Positions 9,214 through 17,697 of a DNA stretch of 64,000 bases are shown in pieces. The translations under genes were made by a program, and so were the position numbers. Position 1 is the first letter of the stretch; every line of letters starts with the position of its first letter. The notes below the pieces were generated by a model. The model worked only from the letters and a program-made list of their open reading frames with translations, searched no databases and was not told the origin of the DNA. Origin of the DNA: Bacillota bacterium (lineage in GTDB: Bacteria > Bacillota > UBA4882 > UBA8346); contig JAEZFP010000067.1 of NCBI GenBank assembly GCA_023417475.1, forward strand, positions 1 through 64,000. Reading direction: 5' to 3'.

Positions 9214-10236
9214 CTATCGCCCCTCACTTGCGCCGGCAGCGGCCGCCAAAACTGCGGCAATCGACTGCGGCCCGACCTTACGAAGCTCAGCCGCTTTTTC
9301 CTCGGCCAACGCATCGTTGATAAAGTTACCGGCTCCCGACTCGCAGCCGGCCAGATATTTCAGTTTGGTGGCGGTTCGCAACGGGGGATAAAACTCAAAA
9401 TGAAAGTGATAGTCGAGATAAGCGCCGCCATCGGTGGGCGCCTGATGAATGACCATAATATAGGGGAAAGCGATCCCAAATAAGGCGTCGTACTTCAACA
9501 GCAAACCTTTAAGGACCGCCGCCAAATCGTCACAGTCGGCGGCGGTGAACTCCGCCAACGATGCCAGATGCCGTTTGGGAGCCAGATACACCTCATAAGG
9601 ATACCGCGCAAAAAACGGAATAAAGGCGATAAAGCGCTCCCCTTCCAAAACAATTCGCCGACCGTCTTGCCGTTCTTCCCGGAGCGTGGCGCAGAAGAGG
9701 CACTCATGATTTTTCTCATAATGGCGGCGCGAGGCGGCCAGTTCTTTTTCAAGCTTGGGCGGGATGAACGGAAAGGCGTAAATCTGTCCGTGGGGATGGT
9801 TAAGGGTAACGCCGACGGCTTCCCCTTTATTTTCGAAGATCAATACCGATTGAATCTCTTCCCTGGCGCCCACCGTTTGATAGCGGTCCTGCCAAACGGT
9901 GATCACATTACGGATCCGCCGCAGCGGCATGGTTGCCAGCGAGCCGTGGTGATCGGACGAGTATAAAACCACTTCGCAGACGCCTTGCGCCGGCGCCACC
10001 GGCGAAACGGCGGTCGCAGCAACGGCCGGCTCGGGCGGGTGCGGTTGTAACGAGGGAAATTTATTTTCAAAAACAACGATATCATATTCGGAACCGGGGA
10101 CTTCAGTCGGAAAACCGCCGGGTTGGGTCGGGCAAAGCGGACAATAATCTTTGGGCGGTAAAAAGGTCCGGTCTTGACGGTGGGTGGCGGTGATGACCCA
10201 TTCTTCCAAAAACGGGTGCCAACGCAGTTCGGACAT
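9214..10236 (-). CDS. galT: Galactose-1-phosphate uridylyltransferase
   Basis: A 340-residue GalT of the HIT superfamily that exchanges UMP between UDP-glucose and galactose-1-phosphate. The N-terminal zinc Cys pair is in DYCPLCPTQPGGFP, the uridylylation loop reads NHPHGQIYAFPFIPP with the active HPH triad, and a second zinc-site-like ECLFCATL follows. The C-terminal HQAPTDGGAYLDYHFHFEFYPP has the metal-binding His residues. ATG at 10236 follows GGAGGAG, which lies inside the 3' end of a small upstream ORF, leaving 2 nt between the stop and this start. It heads the pair with galK. Confidence 0.97.
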   Translation of the reverse strand: MSELRWHPFLEEWVITATHRQDRTFLPPKDYCPLCPTQPGGFPTEVPGSEYDIVVFENKFPSLQPHPPEPAVAATAVSPVAPAQGVCEVVLYSSDHHGSLATMPLRRIRNVITVWQDRYQTVGAREEIQSVLIFENKGEAVGVTLNHPHGQIYAFPFIPPKLEKELAASRRHYEKNHECLFCATLREERQDGRRIVLEGERFIAFIPFFARYPYEVYLAPKRHLASLAEFTAADCDDLAAVLKGLLLKYDALFGIAFPYIMVIHQAPTDGGAYLDYHFHFEFYPPLRTATKLKYLAGCESGAGNFINDALAEEKAAELRKVGPQSIAAVLAAAAGASEGR

Positions 10237-10238
10237 TG

Positions 10239-10388
10239 TTATTTCTCCTCCGGTTTGGTATTGGTGCGATTGATAGCTGTTGGAGACGGTTCTTGCTTGG
10301 TTTGGGAAAAGTTATAATAAATGAGCTGTCTCCCATCGTCCAGGCGGATCACTTTTTTCGTGAAGTTATTACCGGAAGTATCATTCAT
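10239..10388 (-). CDS. Small 49-residue protein leading the gal operon
   Basis: A short ORF, ATG at 10388 to TAA at 10239. The product starts MNDTSGNNFTKKVIRLDDGR, continues with an LIYYNF patch and ends in a charged, Pro-rich tail (KPEEK). It is preceded by GGGGG with 9-nt spacing, lies about 70 nt downstream of a strong promoter, and ends 2 nt before galT, whose ribosome site overlaps its last codons. The mix of charged and hydrophobic residues looks like a real protein rather than chance. I do not recognise the family. Possible roles are a GalT accessory protein or a leader peptide that couples translation to galT. There is no signal peptide or membrane segment. Confidence 0.6.
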   Translation of the reverse strand: MNDTSGNNFTKKVIRLDDGRQLIYYNFSQTKQEPSPTAINRTNTKPEEK

Positions 10389-10460
10389 GTTGCGCTGCCC
10401 CCAGTCAATTTCGGTTCGATTCCAGTTATTCCTCCATAGCTCGAATAACCGTCTATCTTT

Positions 10461-10489
10461 ATTTTACTTTTGCTTTCGTTTGTTGTCAA
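10461..10489 (-). promoter_or_regulatory. Promoter of the gal operon
   Basis: On the minus strand TTGACA (10489-10484), a 17-bp spacer and TAAAAT (10466-10461) form a near-consensus vegetative promoter. The region upstream of -35 is A/T-rich with recurring ACGAAA-like words. Together with 10389-10460 this accounts for the gene-free stretch before galT. Confidence 0.75.
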
Positions 10490-10559
10490 ACAGTTTCTTT
10501 TTATTTCGTTTTATTTCATTTGTCTTCGTTTTGCCGGGGTTCGGCAAGCCCGTTACATC

Positions 10560-10593
10560 AAAAAACCTCCGCAAATATCGGCGGAGGTTTTTT
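10560..10593. terminator. Bidirectional terminator after the LysM gene
   Basis: AAAAAACCTCCGC (10560-10572) pairs perfectly with GCGGAGGTTTTTT (10581-10593) around an 8-nt loop, giving U-tracts on both strands. On the minus strand it ends transcription of the LysM gene before the gal promoter. Confidence 0.88.
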
Positions 10594-10658
10594 GAACGGA
10601 ATTCCAAAACAGCGGATCAGTGCTCGCTCTTGAGGCGGCATCCCATGGTATCCGACCC

Positions 10659-11198
10659 TTAACTGCAAGTAAACGAACGAATTTCTCGAAGATCCACTCC
10701 GAAATAGCTCCAACGGCCGCGCTGAAATCGCCAACCCGCGACGGAATTCCGGCCGACAAACGTCAGAAAAGCCCAAAATGAGTCCCGATTGCGTAACCAA
10801 AGGTACGTAAAACGAAACCGGCAGAAACGGATCGCGCCCGGATCCACCGCGCGCAGCGCCGGTTCAGCCGGAGTAAAGTTAGGCGGAGGACCCGTGGGCG
10901 CCTGCTGTTCGTTACCGGGGGCGGGAAGGGCTTCATCAAACGCCGCTTCACCCACTCCCGGGGCGACAAAATAGCCCGGCTCAACATAGGGCAAACCGTA
11001 ACCGCATGGAATCGGAATCACCTGAACTACTCCGGGCAAACAAATAACTTGGCCGACCTGAAGGTGGTTCGGATCGACGCCGGGATTGTATTGCAGGATG
11101 GCTTCGACTGAAATATCATATTGCTGCGCCAATTTGTAAAACGTATCGCCGCGTTGAATCACGTATGAAAGTAAACCGACGGGGCATTGTTGATTCAT
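10659..11198 (-). CDS. LysM-domain protein
   Basis: About 179 residues. One LysM domain near the N-terminus (SYVIQRGDTFYKLAQQYDIS, then a VGQVICLPG ending) binds glycan such as peptidoglycan or chitin. A low-complexity Pro/Ala/Gly linker follows, then an unusual Arg- and aromatic-rich tail (RFRFTYLWLRNRDSFWAF and on). There is no signal peptide, as in LysM proteins of spore coats and cortex assembly (SafA-like), so a sporulation role is possible but unproven. The frame opens at GTG 11207; ATG 11198 is preferred because TAGGTG precedes it by 7 nt. It is a single gene with its own terminator. Confidence 0.72.
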   Translation of the reverse strand: MNQQCPVGLLSYVIQRGDTFYKLAQQYDISVEAILQYNPGVDPNHLQVGQVICLPGVVQVIPIPCGYGLPYVEPGYFVAPGVGEAAFDEALPAPGNEQQAPTGPPPNFTPAEPALRAVDPGAIRFCRFRFTYLWLRNRDSFWAFLTFVGRNSVAGWRFQRGRWSYFGVDLREIRSFTCS

Positions 11199-11220
11199 CG
11201 ATAACACCTACCGTTCTCTA

Positions 11221-11252
11221 ATTCCAAAATCAAAACCAAGGGATTTTGGAAT
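11221..11252. promoter_or_regulatory. Perfect 11-bp inverted repeat upstream of the LysM gene
   Basis: ATTCCAAAATC at 11221-11231 pairs with GATTTTGGAAT at 11242-11252 around a 10-nt loop, about 20 nt upstream of the LysM start. No U-tract follows. It could be an operator or a 5'-UTR stem, or the end of the AraC-type gene's transcript. Confidence 0.45.
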
Positions 11253-11345
11253 ATAGTATGCCGGTTGGGTTGATTCGGACTCCCGACCTATTGGGTTATG
11301 CTTTTGGCCTTGTTCGTGAAACCGGGCGACAAAAAAGCCCTGCGC

Positions 11346-13562
11346 TTAACTTCGAAAACGCGCCCGGAAATTGGCGGGTGTCATATTTTCTCGCCGTTTA
11401 AACTGTCTCATAAAGGTCGAAATATGTAAGTAGCCACATTTTGCCGCAATCTCCTGCAGATTCAGATCCGTGGTTCGCAACAATTCTTTGGCTTTCTCAA
11501 ACCGCAACAAGGCAATATAATCGGAGACGGTGTATCCGGTCTGCTTTTTAAAATAATGGCTGAAGTTTGAGATCGACATTCCGCAGTGGTCGGCGAGTAT
11601 CTTTACGGAGAAGGTTTCCTCGCTCAAGTGTTCCGTGATATACTTCACGACTTGCTTAAAATTGTGCAACGGCTCGTCTATCGAAGGTTCGGCATTTTCC
11701 TCTTCGATGATTAAATTGACAATCTCATCGGTTAACATATTGACAATCCCAATAATATCGTCGGTCGACTTCAGGCTGTCCTTATTCAAGATCTCGGGAT
11801 ACTTCCGGTTAAAGGACGAAAAGGAATAGTTCAGCTCCCGCATGGCTTTTAAAGCCGTATTTACGATGTCGTACGCCAGACAGGTGGCAAAAAATAAGCT
11901 TTTGGCATCCGCAATATGCCTGATTAGTATGTCCATTGCAAATTGAACCCGCTCTTCCTGGCCATGTTTGATCGCATGATACAACGCGTCAATGGCATGG
12001 TTTGGATAGGCGAGCTGCGAACGTTTTTCGCTGACACTGTTTTCAAAAAAATTGATGCTGCTCGAGCCCTTAATCAGGTGATACTTGCTGGTGGCGCCGG
12101 CTTGATTAAAGGATTCCTCGATCGCCTCAATGTCGCAAACCTTGCCAACCCCGATCGAGAGGGAGATCTGGTAGACACTTTCAATTACATTTTTGACATG
12201 AATTAATTTCTCACGGATCTCATTGAGTTCCTCGTATTCGCCGGAGACCACGGCAAAAACCGAACGATCCTCCAAGTACTCGATTGCGCAGACTTCAAAG
12301 CTGGGATTGATACCGTTTTCAATATAGCGGGCCACCTCCTGATAGGTCGCCGCAGTCAATTCCCCGGCGGCTTTGTCCGTGACGCTACAGACGATCACCC
12401 GGAAACACGGACCGCTCAAGCTATACCCGATCGAACCGGCTTCCCGATCCAACTCTTCAAGATCGGAATAACCGCCGCGGATCAGTTTTAACGTGATTTT
12501 TTCTTTTAATAAATTATTATTCTTGTCGGAGATGGTAACTAATGCTTTTTCCACCGCCTCAAACTCATTGAGATTCTCCGAGGCGTCGCCGAAGATCGCG
12601 GCCAACCGTTTATGGATTGAGCGGATCGGCGCGTAGTTGAGCTTCATGAAATACGCGATAAATAACGACCCGATCACGACGATTGCGATCAAACAGAGCA
12701 TAAAAAGCATCTTCTGGGACTCGATCGGCGCCATCAACTTTTGGTAGGGAATCAGCACGACATACTTAATGGGACTGGCGATCGAACGGCACTGAAAGGC
12801 GATAAACCGTTTGGATTTGACGGTCATCTCCACCGGCTGACCGTTTTCTTTATCCTTCAACTTGCGCCAGGAACTCCAAACCCCTGCCGATGTGGCCGGA
12901 TCGGACGAATAAAGCAACGAATCCCGGTCGTCGGAGATGATGATGCAAGCCCCGGTATCCCCGGCTAGCTCCCGCAAGGTCTGGTTGCCGATCTGAAAAA
13001 ATACCGAAGCGGTCGGTTGGGTTTGGCCGTCCTTATTCGTGACGACATAGATCAATGCTTTGGGAGAGGATTTGCGGACCGGTTGCAACGATAACCAATA
13101 CAACCGTTTATTCTGTAACAGATAATCTTCGGTCTGAGTGACCGGAATATTGTATTGCGGCCCGAAGGCCTGAAAATCCTGATAGCGAAAGAACGTTTCC
13201 GTAGTGAAAATGTAGTGAAGTTCGCTGTTGATGTAAAAAATGTTGTTGATGAAATCATTGGTCAAAACTACGCTCGCCAGTTTATGGGTCACATCATAGA
13301 AATTGCCGTACTCCGCATTGAGGTGCGCCGGGGTAAACTCGGATGATTTCAGCAACGAATAAGCGTAGGCGTTCATTTGATTGATAAAAATATCAAAGGT
13401 GCTTTGCACCTTGTAGAGCGAGTTGACCCGATTGCTCACCAGTTCCCGGTCATAAAACTTCGCAAAAAAATTGAATGACGCCAATCCCAGAATCAACATC
13501 GGCGTCAGCATCATCACAAGGTAAGACAATAATATTCGGAAAAACGCGTTCCGACTTTTCAT
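11346..13562 (-). CDS. YesS-like membrane-anchored AraC-family regulator
   Basis: About 738 residues. An N-terminal membrane span (FFRILLSYLVMMLTPMLILG), an extracytoplasmic sensor region of roughly 250 residues, a second span (MLFMLCLIAIVVIGSLFIAY), a cytoplasmic linker, and a C-terminal AraC double helix-turn-helix (VKILADHCGMSISNFSHYF; LQEIAAKCGYLHISTFMRQF). No receiver or kinase domain is present, so sensing and DNA binding are fused in one chain. The size matches B. subtilis YesS, an activator of rhamnogalacturonan genes. ATG 13562 follows GAGGAG; an upstream extension in frame is unlikely. It lies directly downstream of the LplABC-like operon and is the natural candidate to act at the shared elements at 17468-17550 and 21794-21874. 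Confidence 0.88.
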   Translation of the reverse strand: MKSRNAFFRILLSYLVMMLTPMLILGLASFNFFAKFYDRELVSNRVNSLYKVQSTFDIFINQMNAYAYSLLKSSEFTPAHLNAEYGNFYDVTHKLASVVLTNDFINNIFYINSELHYIFTTETFFRYQDFQAFGPQYNIPVTQTEDYLLQNKRLYWLSLQPVRKSSPKALIYVVTNKDGQTQPTASVFFQIGNQTLRELAGDTGACIIISDDRDSLLYSSDPATSAGVWSSWRKLKDKENGQPVEMTVKSKRFIAFQCRSIASPIKYVVLIPYQKLMAPIESQKMLFMLCLIAIVVIGSLFIAYFMKLNYAPIRSIHKRLAAIFGDASENLNEFEAVEKALVTISDKNNNLLKEKITLKLIRGGYSDLEELDREAGSIGYSLSGPCFRVIVCSVTDKAAGELTAATYQEVARYIENGINPSFEVCAIEYLEDRSVFAVVSGEYEELNEIREKLIHVKNVIESVYQISLSIGVGKVCDIEAIEESFNQAGATSKYHLIKGSSSINFFENSVSEKRSQLAYPNHAIDALYHAIKHGQEERVQFAMDILIRHIADAKSLFFATCLAYDIVNTALKAMRELNYSFSSFNRKYPEILNKDSLKSTDDIIGIVNMLTDEIVNLIIEEENAEPSIDEPLHNFKQVVKYITEHLSEETFSVKILADHCGMSISNFSHYFKKQTGYTVSDYIALLRFEKAKELLRTTDLNLQEIAAKCGYLHISTFMRQFKRRENMTPANFRARFRS

Positions 13563-13682
13563 GGCTTGCTCCTCTGATCCTAACTCGTAGGACAATATTA
13601 TCGGTATCGACATATTCGCGAAAATATTAATATGAAACCCCAGGAAAACATGGAATCCTTTGTATTAAGAAAGCAATGCCGC

Positions 13683-13724
13683 AACGTATCTTCCGGGCGG
13701 AATAAACCGCTCGCAAGATACGTT
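13683..13724. promoter_or_regulatory. Inverted repeat in the 13.6-13.8 kb gap
   Basis: AACGTATCTT (13683-13692) pairs with AAGATACGTT (13715-13724), with an inner GCGG/CCGC stem. It lies upstream of the YesS-like gene and just past a terminator-like stem. It could be an operator or a second stem of a double terminator. Confidence 0.4.
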
Positions 13725-13739
13725 ACGGTGATTGACAAA

Positions 13740-13780
13740 CAAAACGTTCGGCTGAAACGGCGGTACCCGTTATTCAGCCT
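13740..13780 (-). terminator. Probable terminator after the second binding-protein gene
   Basis: On the minus strand GGCTGAA and TTCAGCC form a stem around 16 nt, followed by GAACGTTTTGTTT. It lies 16 nt beyond the end of the binding-protein gene. Confidence 0.6.
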
Positions 13781-13795
13781 TCCAAAGCGCGGCGG

Positions 13796-15406
13796 TTATT
13801 TACCGGCGTAATTATAATACTCTTGCCACATCGCCGTATATTCGGCGGTCCGCAGTTGTTTGCACTTGTTTAAGTGCTCTTTCCATTGGGCGTCGTTGAT
13901 TCCGTTAACCACCGAGGTAGCCAAGAATTTTTGCATATAATTGTCGATATCGGTGAAAAGCGCATTTCGGGCGCTGACTTTTTTGGAGTCGTAGACGCCC
14001 CGGGGCATTACATGAACAGCCGAGGGAAGAACCTTGTCATTGGCGACGCGTTTCTTCCGGTTCCGATCATCCGGCACTTCCATGTTAGCCCATTTGGACC
14101 ACATGTACATCGGGCTGAACAAGCTGCCGCAAACGGTCCGTTTAAATTGGGTCAGATTCATGCCCTTCGGCAGATACTTGTTGGTTTGGGTCCAATGGCC
14201 TTCATTGCCGACGCGATCCCAAGCGCCGGCGTTTTCAGGACCCCACTGCCAATTCATCACCATATCCAGGTTGGAAATTAAGGTATCATAATACCGTAAC
14301 AGAACCGCCGGTTCTTTACATTGTTTGGTGATACTGAAACCTTGCATATTGCCGATCGGTTGTTTGTTACGGTTCCAACGATGGAAACCCTTCGGCCCGC
14401 GCAACGGTTCCAACGGAATATAGTCGGTGAACCGTTTATCCATGGAATCGGGGATGAAATACATAATCGAACCGACGATCATCTCCGGGCTGGCCGCCTT
14501 GGCATTGACCTGCGCGTTGGTTTGGGAGAAGGTTTCCCTATCCAGCAAACCTTCGGCGTAAAGTTTATGGAGCCATTTAAGTCCTTCATAATACCCGGGT
14601 TGGGTCCCGCTGAAGAGCACCTTTTTACCGTCGATCGAATAGACGTAGTCCGGGTTGTCGCTCGCGCCGAATGCGCCTAACAACGGGTCGAGGCATTGGT
14701 TGTCGCGGTCCGCCTGCCGGGCCACAAAAGGAATCTCGTCCGCCTTGCCGTTGCCGTTGGGATCGCCCTTTTTAAAAGCGCGTAAAACGTCTTCAAATTC
14801 ATCGGTGGTGGTTGGCACTTTCTTACCGAGTTTCTTCAGCCATTCGCCGTTGATCCAGATTAAACCGCCGACATTTGATGAAGGGTTGGCTTTATCGGTG
14901 GGCAAACTATAAATCTCTTTATTCGGAGCGGTAATTGCCTTTTTGACGTTTTTATCCTTGGTGAGCATCTCGGTGATATTGGGGCAATATTTAGAGATAT
15001 CTTTGGATAAAGGCCGGAACAGGTCGATGTTTTGCATAATATCGACATCTCTGCCGCTGAATGCGTCGGGGAGATTGCCGGAAGCCAACATGATATTGAC
15101 CTGTTCATTCCAGGCCGCTTCGGGAATATCAATCCATTCGATATGGACATTGGTCATTTTTTCGGTCTGAATGACACATTGTTTGTCGGCGAACCCGTTC
15201 TGGCTGTCCGGGTGTTTGGTCACCGCGATTTTATAAGTTTTTTTCTCTTTGAGAATGGGCAATCCTTGCGTGAACATATTCCCGACCAATTTGGCGTTGC
15301 CGGCGTCGCTTCCCTGAGTACCCGCTTTGGTGAAGGCGCTGGTGGCGAAGGCAGTCATCAGTAATGTCGCCGCCAAGGTGGAAACGAGAATTTTCTTTTT
15401 AGTCAT
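13796..15406 (-). CDS. Oligosaccharide-binding protein, LplA/YtcQ-like
   Basis: A 536-residue family-1 solute-binding protein of the long type that goes with LplB/LplC permeases. It starts at ATG after GGAGG. The signal peptide has KKK, a hydrophobic stretch and cleavage expected near TSAFTKA, with no lipobox Cys; B. subtilis homologues are lipoproteins. Later landmarks are GNLPDAFSGRD, DPNGNGKADEIPF (a Ca-site-like loop common in this group) and many Trp residues near the C-terminus (WNWQWGPENAGAWDRVG-like). It is the third gene of the transport operon, after the two permeases. By analogy it binds unsaturated rhamnogalacturonan oligosaccharides. Confidence 0.9.
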   Translation of the reverse strand: MTKKKILVSTLAATLLMTAFATSAFTKAGTQGSDAGNAKLVGNMFTQGLPILKEKKTYKIAVTKHPDSQNGFADKQCVIQTEKMTNVHIEWIDIPEAAWNEQVNIMLASGNLPDAFSGRDVDIMQNIDLFRPLSKDISKYCPNITEMLTKDKNVKKAITAPNKEIYSLPTDKANPSSNVGGLIWINGEWLKKLGKKVPTTTDEFEDVLRAFKKGDPNGNGKADEIPFVARQADRDNQCLDPLLGAFGASDNPDYVYSIDGKKVLFSGTQPGYYEGLKWLHKLYAEGLLDRETFSQTNAQVNAKAASPEMIVGSIMYFIPDSMDKRFTDYIPLEPLRGPKGFHRWNRNKQPIGNMQGFSITKQCKEPAVLLRYYDTLISNLDMVMNWQWGPENAGAWDRVGNEGHWTQTNKYLPKGMNLTQFKRTVCGSLFSPMYMWSKWANMEVPDDRNRKKRVANDKVLPSAVHVMPRGVYDSKKVSARNALFTDIDNYMQKFLATSVVNGINDAQWKEHLNKCKQLRTAEYTAMWQEYYNYAGK

Positions 15407-15557
15407 CGTTTAAATACCTCCCTGATCAATCTTTCATTTGTTGGTTGCTGTTTGACGATCCGTTTGTTTTACCAGTCTCACCTGCCTCAAACCGTTTCCT
15501 GTATCGCAACCGGGGTCTCCCCCGGGTACAACCGTTCCTGTCCCGTCGAATATCCGA

Positions 15558-16472
15558 TCAGCCTTTGATACTGCCGATCATCACGCCCCGTACAAAGAAG
15601 CGTTGCGCCATCAGATAAATTGCCAATACCGGAAGGGATCCGATGATGATCACCCCATATTTGATGGTTTCCTGCAACCGTAACATTTCGGCCTGGCCTT
15701 GGAAATCAACGCCGTCCATCGTGATGGATTCGGCACTGACCAAAATCTCGCGCAGGATAATTTGCAAGGGGAACAAAGCCGGTTTACTAACATAAATCAG
15801 CGCGTTAAAGAAGGAGTTCCAATGGGCGATTGCATAAAAGATGAAAATAACCGCGATAATCTCTTTCGACAACGGCAGCACGATGTTGAGGAAGAACCGT
15901 CCGTTGCCGCAACCGTCGATACGAGCCGCTTCCAGCAGCTCATCAGGGATCTTCGCCATAAAAAAGGTCCGGGCGATAATCAAGTTGAAGACCGAAAACG
16001 ATCCCAAGATCATCAAGATATACGGCGTGTTTACCAAACCCAAGCTTTTGACCACCATATAGGTGGGGATCAAGCCGCCGTTAAAGTACATCGTAAAAAC
16101 CATCAACTTCATGAAGAACGATGATCCGAAAAGGTCTTTGCGGGAAAGCGCGTAACTGCTCGGAATAGTTAAGAGCAATCCGATTAAAGTGCCGAATCCC
16201 GAATAGGCGACGGTATTGCGATAACCGGTCCAGATTCGCATATCGCTTAGGATACTTTTATAGGCGGTTAATTCCGGATGGACCGGCCAAAACAACACCT
16301 GACCGGTTTGAATGGCGGTCGGGTCGCTGAACGACGCCAAAACGACGAAATACAAAGGATATAATACAACGATCGTGCCAATAATTACCAACAAATTAAC
16401 GACTATGTTAAATATCTTGTCAATCCCCGTATCATGGATTGCCGCTAATTTTCCATCTGATTGATAAGCCAT
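15558..16472 (-). CDS. ABC transporter permease, LplC-like
   Basis: About 304 residues, six membrane spans, CUT1 MalG-type. The EAA loop reads LLEAARIDGCGNGRFFLNIV. The chain ends RGVMIGSIKG, the usual LplC/MalG terminus. ATG 16472 lies 8 nt after GGAGGAA; the frame extends to 16496 but that would overlap the upstream permease. No ATPase gene accompanies the operon. A 150-nt gap separates it from the binding-protein gene. Confidence 0.9.
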   Translation of the reverse strand: MAYQSDGKLAAIHDTGIDKIFNIVVNLLVIIGTIVVLYPLYFVVLASFSDPTAIQTGQVLFWPVHPELTAYKSILSDMRIWTGYRNTVAYSGFGTLIGLLLTIPSSYALSRKDLFGSSFFMKLMVFTMYFNGGLIPTYMVVKSLGLVNTPYILMILGSFSVFNLIIARTFFMAKIPDELLEAARIDGCGNGRFFLNIVLPLSKEIIAVIFIFYAIAHWNSFFNALIYVSKPALFPLQIILREILVSAESITMDGVDFQGQAEMLRLQETIKYGVIIIGSLPVLAIYLMAQRFFVRGVMIGSIKG

Positions 16473-16489
16473 TCTACATTCCTCCGTTA

Positions 16490-17446
16490 TCACCATAAAC
16501 TGTTGCCGGATAGATTGCGGGCAATCCGGTTGACTGAAATGAGCAAGATAAAGTTGATGATGTTATTAAACAACCCGATGGCCGTCGCATAACTGTATTG
16601 GGCTCCCTGGATCCCGACTTTATAAACATAGGTTGCGATGATCTCAGAGCGTTCCAGGTTCAAACTGTTTTGCAACAACAGTGATTTCTCAAATCCAATG
16701 CTCATTAAGTTACCGACATTCATGATCAGTAAAATGACCATGGTGGGCAGGATGGCCGGAAGGTCGATATGCCAGATCCGCTTGAATTTATTGGCGCCGT
16801 CAACGATGGCCGCTTCATGCAGTTCGTCGCTGACGCTGGTTAAAGCGGCGATATAGATGATGGCGTGGTATCCGGTATGTTGCCAAACGGATGACCAAAC
16901 ATACACTGATTGATACCATTTGGCGCTCGCTAAAAACTCCATGGGTGGCAAACCGCACAGTTTCAAAAGCTGGTTAAACAACCCACCGCTGCTGCAAAAG
17001 ACCACCAACATCCCGGCCATTACCACGATTGAGATTAAATGCGGCGCAAAGGTCAAGGTCTGGGCAAACTTTTTCAGCTTTGGCATGGTGGTGTAGTTCA
17101 ACAACAACGCCAGAATAATCGGGAGCGGAAAGTTGGCGAACAGTTGATACAAACTGAGACTCACCGTGTTATACAGCAAGGTAGTGAACTGATACGAATT
17201 AAAAAAGCGTAGAAAATGCTTATACCAGGGGTCGGCAAACGGACTGCCCCAGACTCCCGCGGTTGCGAAAAAATCTTTGAAGGCAATCTGAATTCCATAC
17301 AACGGTATGTAGTTAAAGATAATGACATAGGCTACGCTGGGAAGTAAGAAAAGATAAAGCAACCAGTTTTTGCGGATGCTTTTCCATGCCGTCTGAAAAC
17401 GGTTCTCCGGCAACTGTCTGGTCATGGTGTCGGTTTGCATAAACAT
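16490..17446 (-). CDS. ABC transporter permease, LplB-like
   Basis: A 318-residue MalF-type permease with six membrane spans; the first is LYLFLLPSVAYVIIFNYIPL. The PLYGIQIAFKDF segment is typical of LplB. The EAA loop is LHEAAIVDGANKFKRIWHID. It is the first gene of the transport operon. Upstream is a conserved element (17468-17550) also found before the second glycosidase gene. Confidence 0.9.
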   Translation of the reverse strand: MFMQTDTMTRQLPENRFQTAWKSIRKNWLLYLFLLPSVAYVIIFNYIPLYGIQIAFKDFFATAGVWGSPFADPWYKHFLRFFNSYQFTTLLYNTVSLSLYQLFANFPLPIILALLLNYTTMPKLKKFAQTLTFAPHLISIVVMAGMLVVFCSSGGLFNQLLKLCGLPPMEFLASAKWYQSVYVWSSVWQHTGYHAIIYIAALTSVSDELHEAAIVDGANKFKRIWHIDLPAILPTMVILLIMNVGNLMSIGFEKSLLLQNSLNLERSEIIATYVYKVGIQGAQYSYATAIGLFNNIINFILLISVNRIARNLSGNSLW

Positions 17447-17467
17447 CTCCCTAACATCATTTAATAT

Positions 17468-17550
17468 TTGGTTAATTTCAATTTAAATCGTAACCAGCCG
17501 GCTCCAAGATTGATATAGGCATTTTTTTGAATCCAATGCGCATTTGATGA
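17468..17550 (-). promoter_or_regulatory. Shared regulatory element, copy 1 (before LplB-like gene)
   Basis: Matches 21794-21874 over about 80 bp, while flanking sequence does not. On the minus strand it holds two ATGC-containing half-sites 21 bp apart separated by a GATTCAAAA run, a G/C-rich block with GCCGGC, a -10-like TACGAT (17492-17487), then ATTTAAAT and GAAATTAACC. The -35 position has no good hexamer, which fits activator-dependent transcription by an AraC-family protein such as the YesS-like regulator. That link is inference. It is the main content of the gap 17447-17697. Confidence 0.7.
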
Positions 17551-17637
17551 ATTTAAGCTTTGTGTTGATTATTTAACATTTAATCACATAAAAATTATCT
17601 TCTTGTAAAGAACCGGCAACCTGTTGCCCGGTTGAAG

Positions 17638-17665
17638 GAGGCGGAAGCCGGAGGGCTTCCGCCTC
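17638..17665. terminator. Strong hairpin after the first glycosidase gene
   Basis: GAGGCGGAAGCC (17638-17649) pairs perfectly with GGCTTCCGCCTC (17654-17665) around GGAG. A second stem, AACCGG/CCGGTT with a CAAC/GTTG core, lies at about 17612-17633. It is likely the 3' end of the glycosidase transcript, although the U-tract is poor. Confidence 0.6.
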
Positions 17666-17697
17666 ACCGAAAGGGAGAGTATTGGCAATTGGCAGAG

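Noticed and set aside
10389..10658. Riboswitch in the gal leader
   Set aside because: The sequence is explained by a promoter, a small ORF and the LysM terminator; no known aptamer was recognised.
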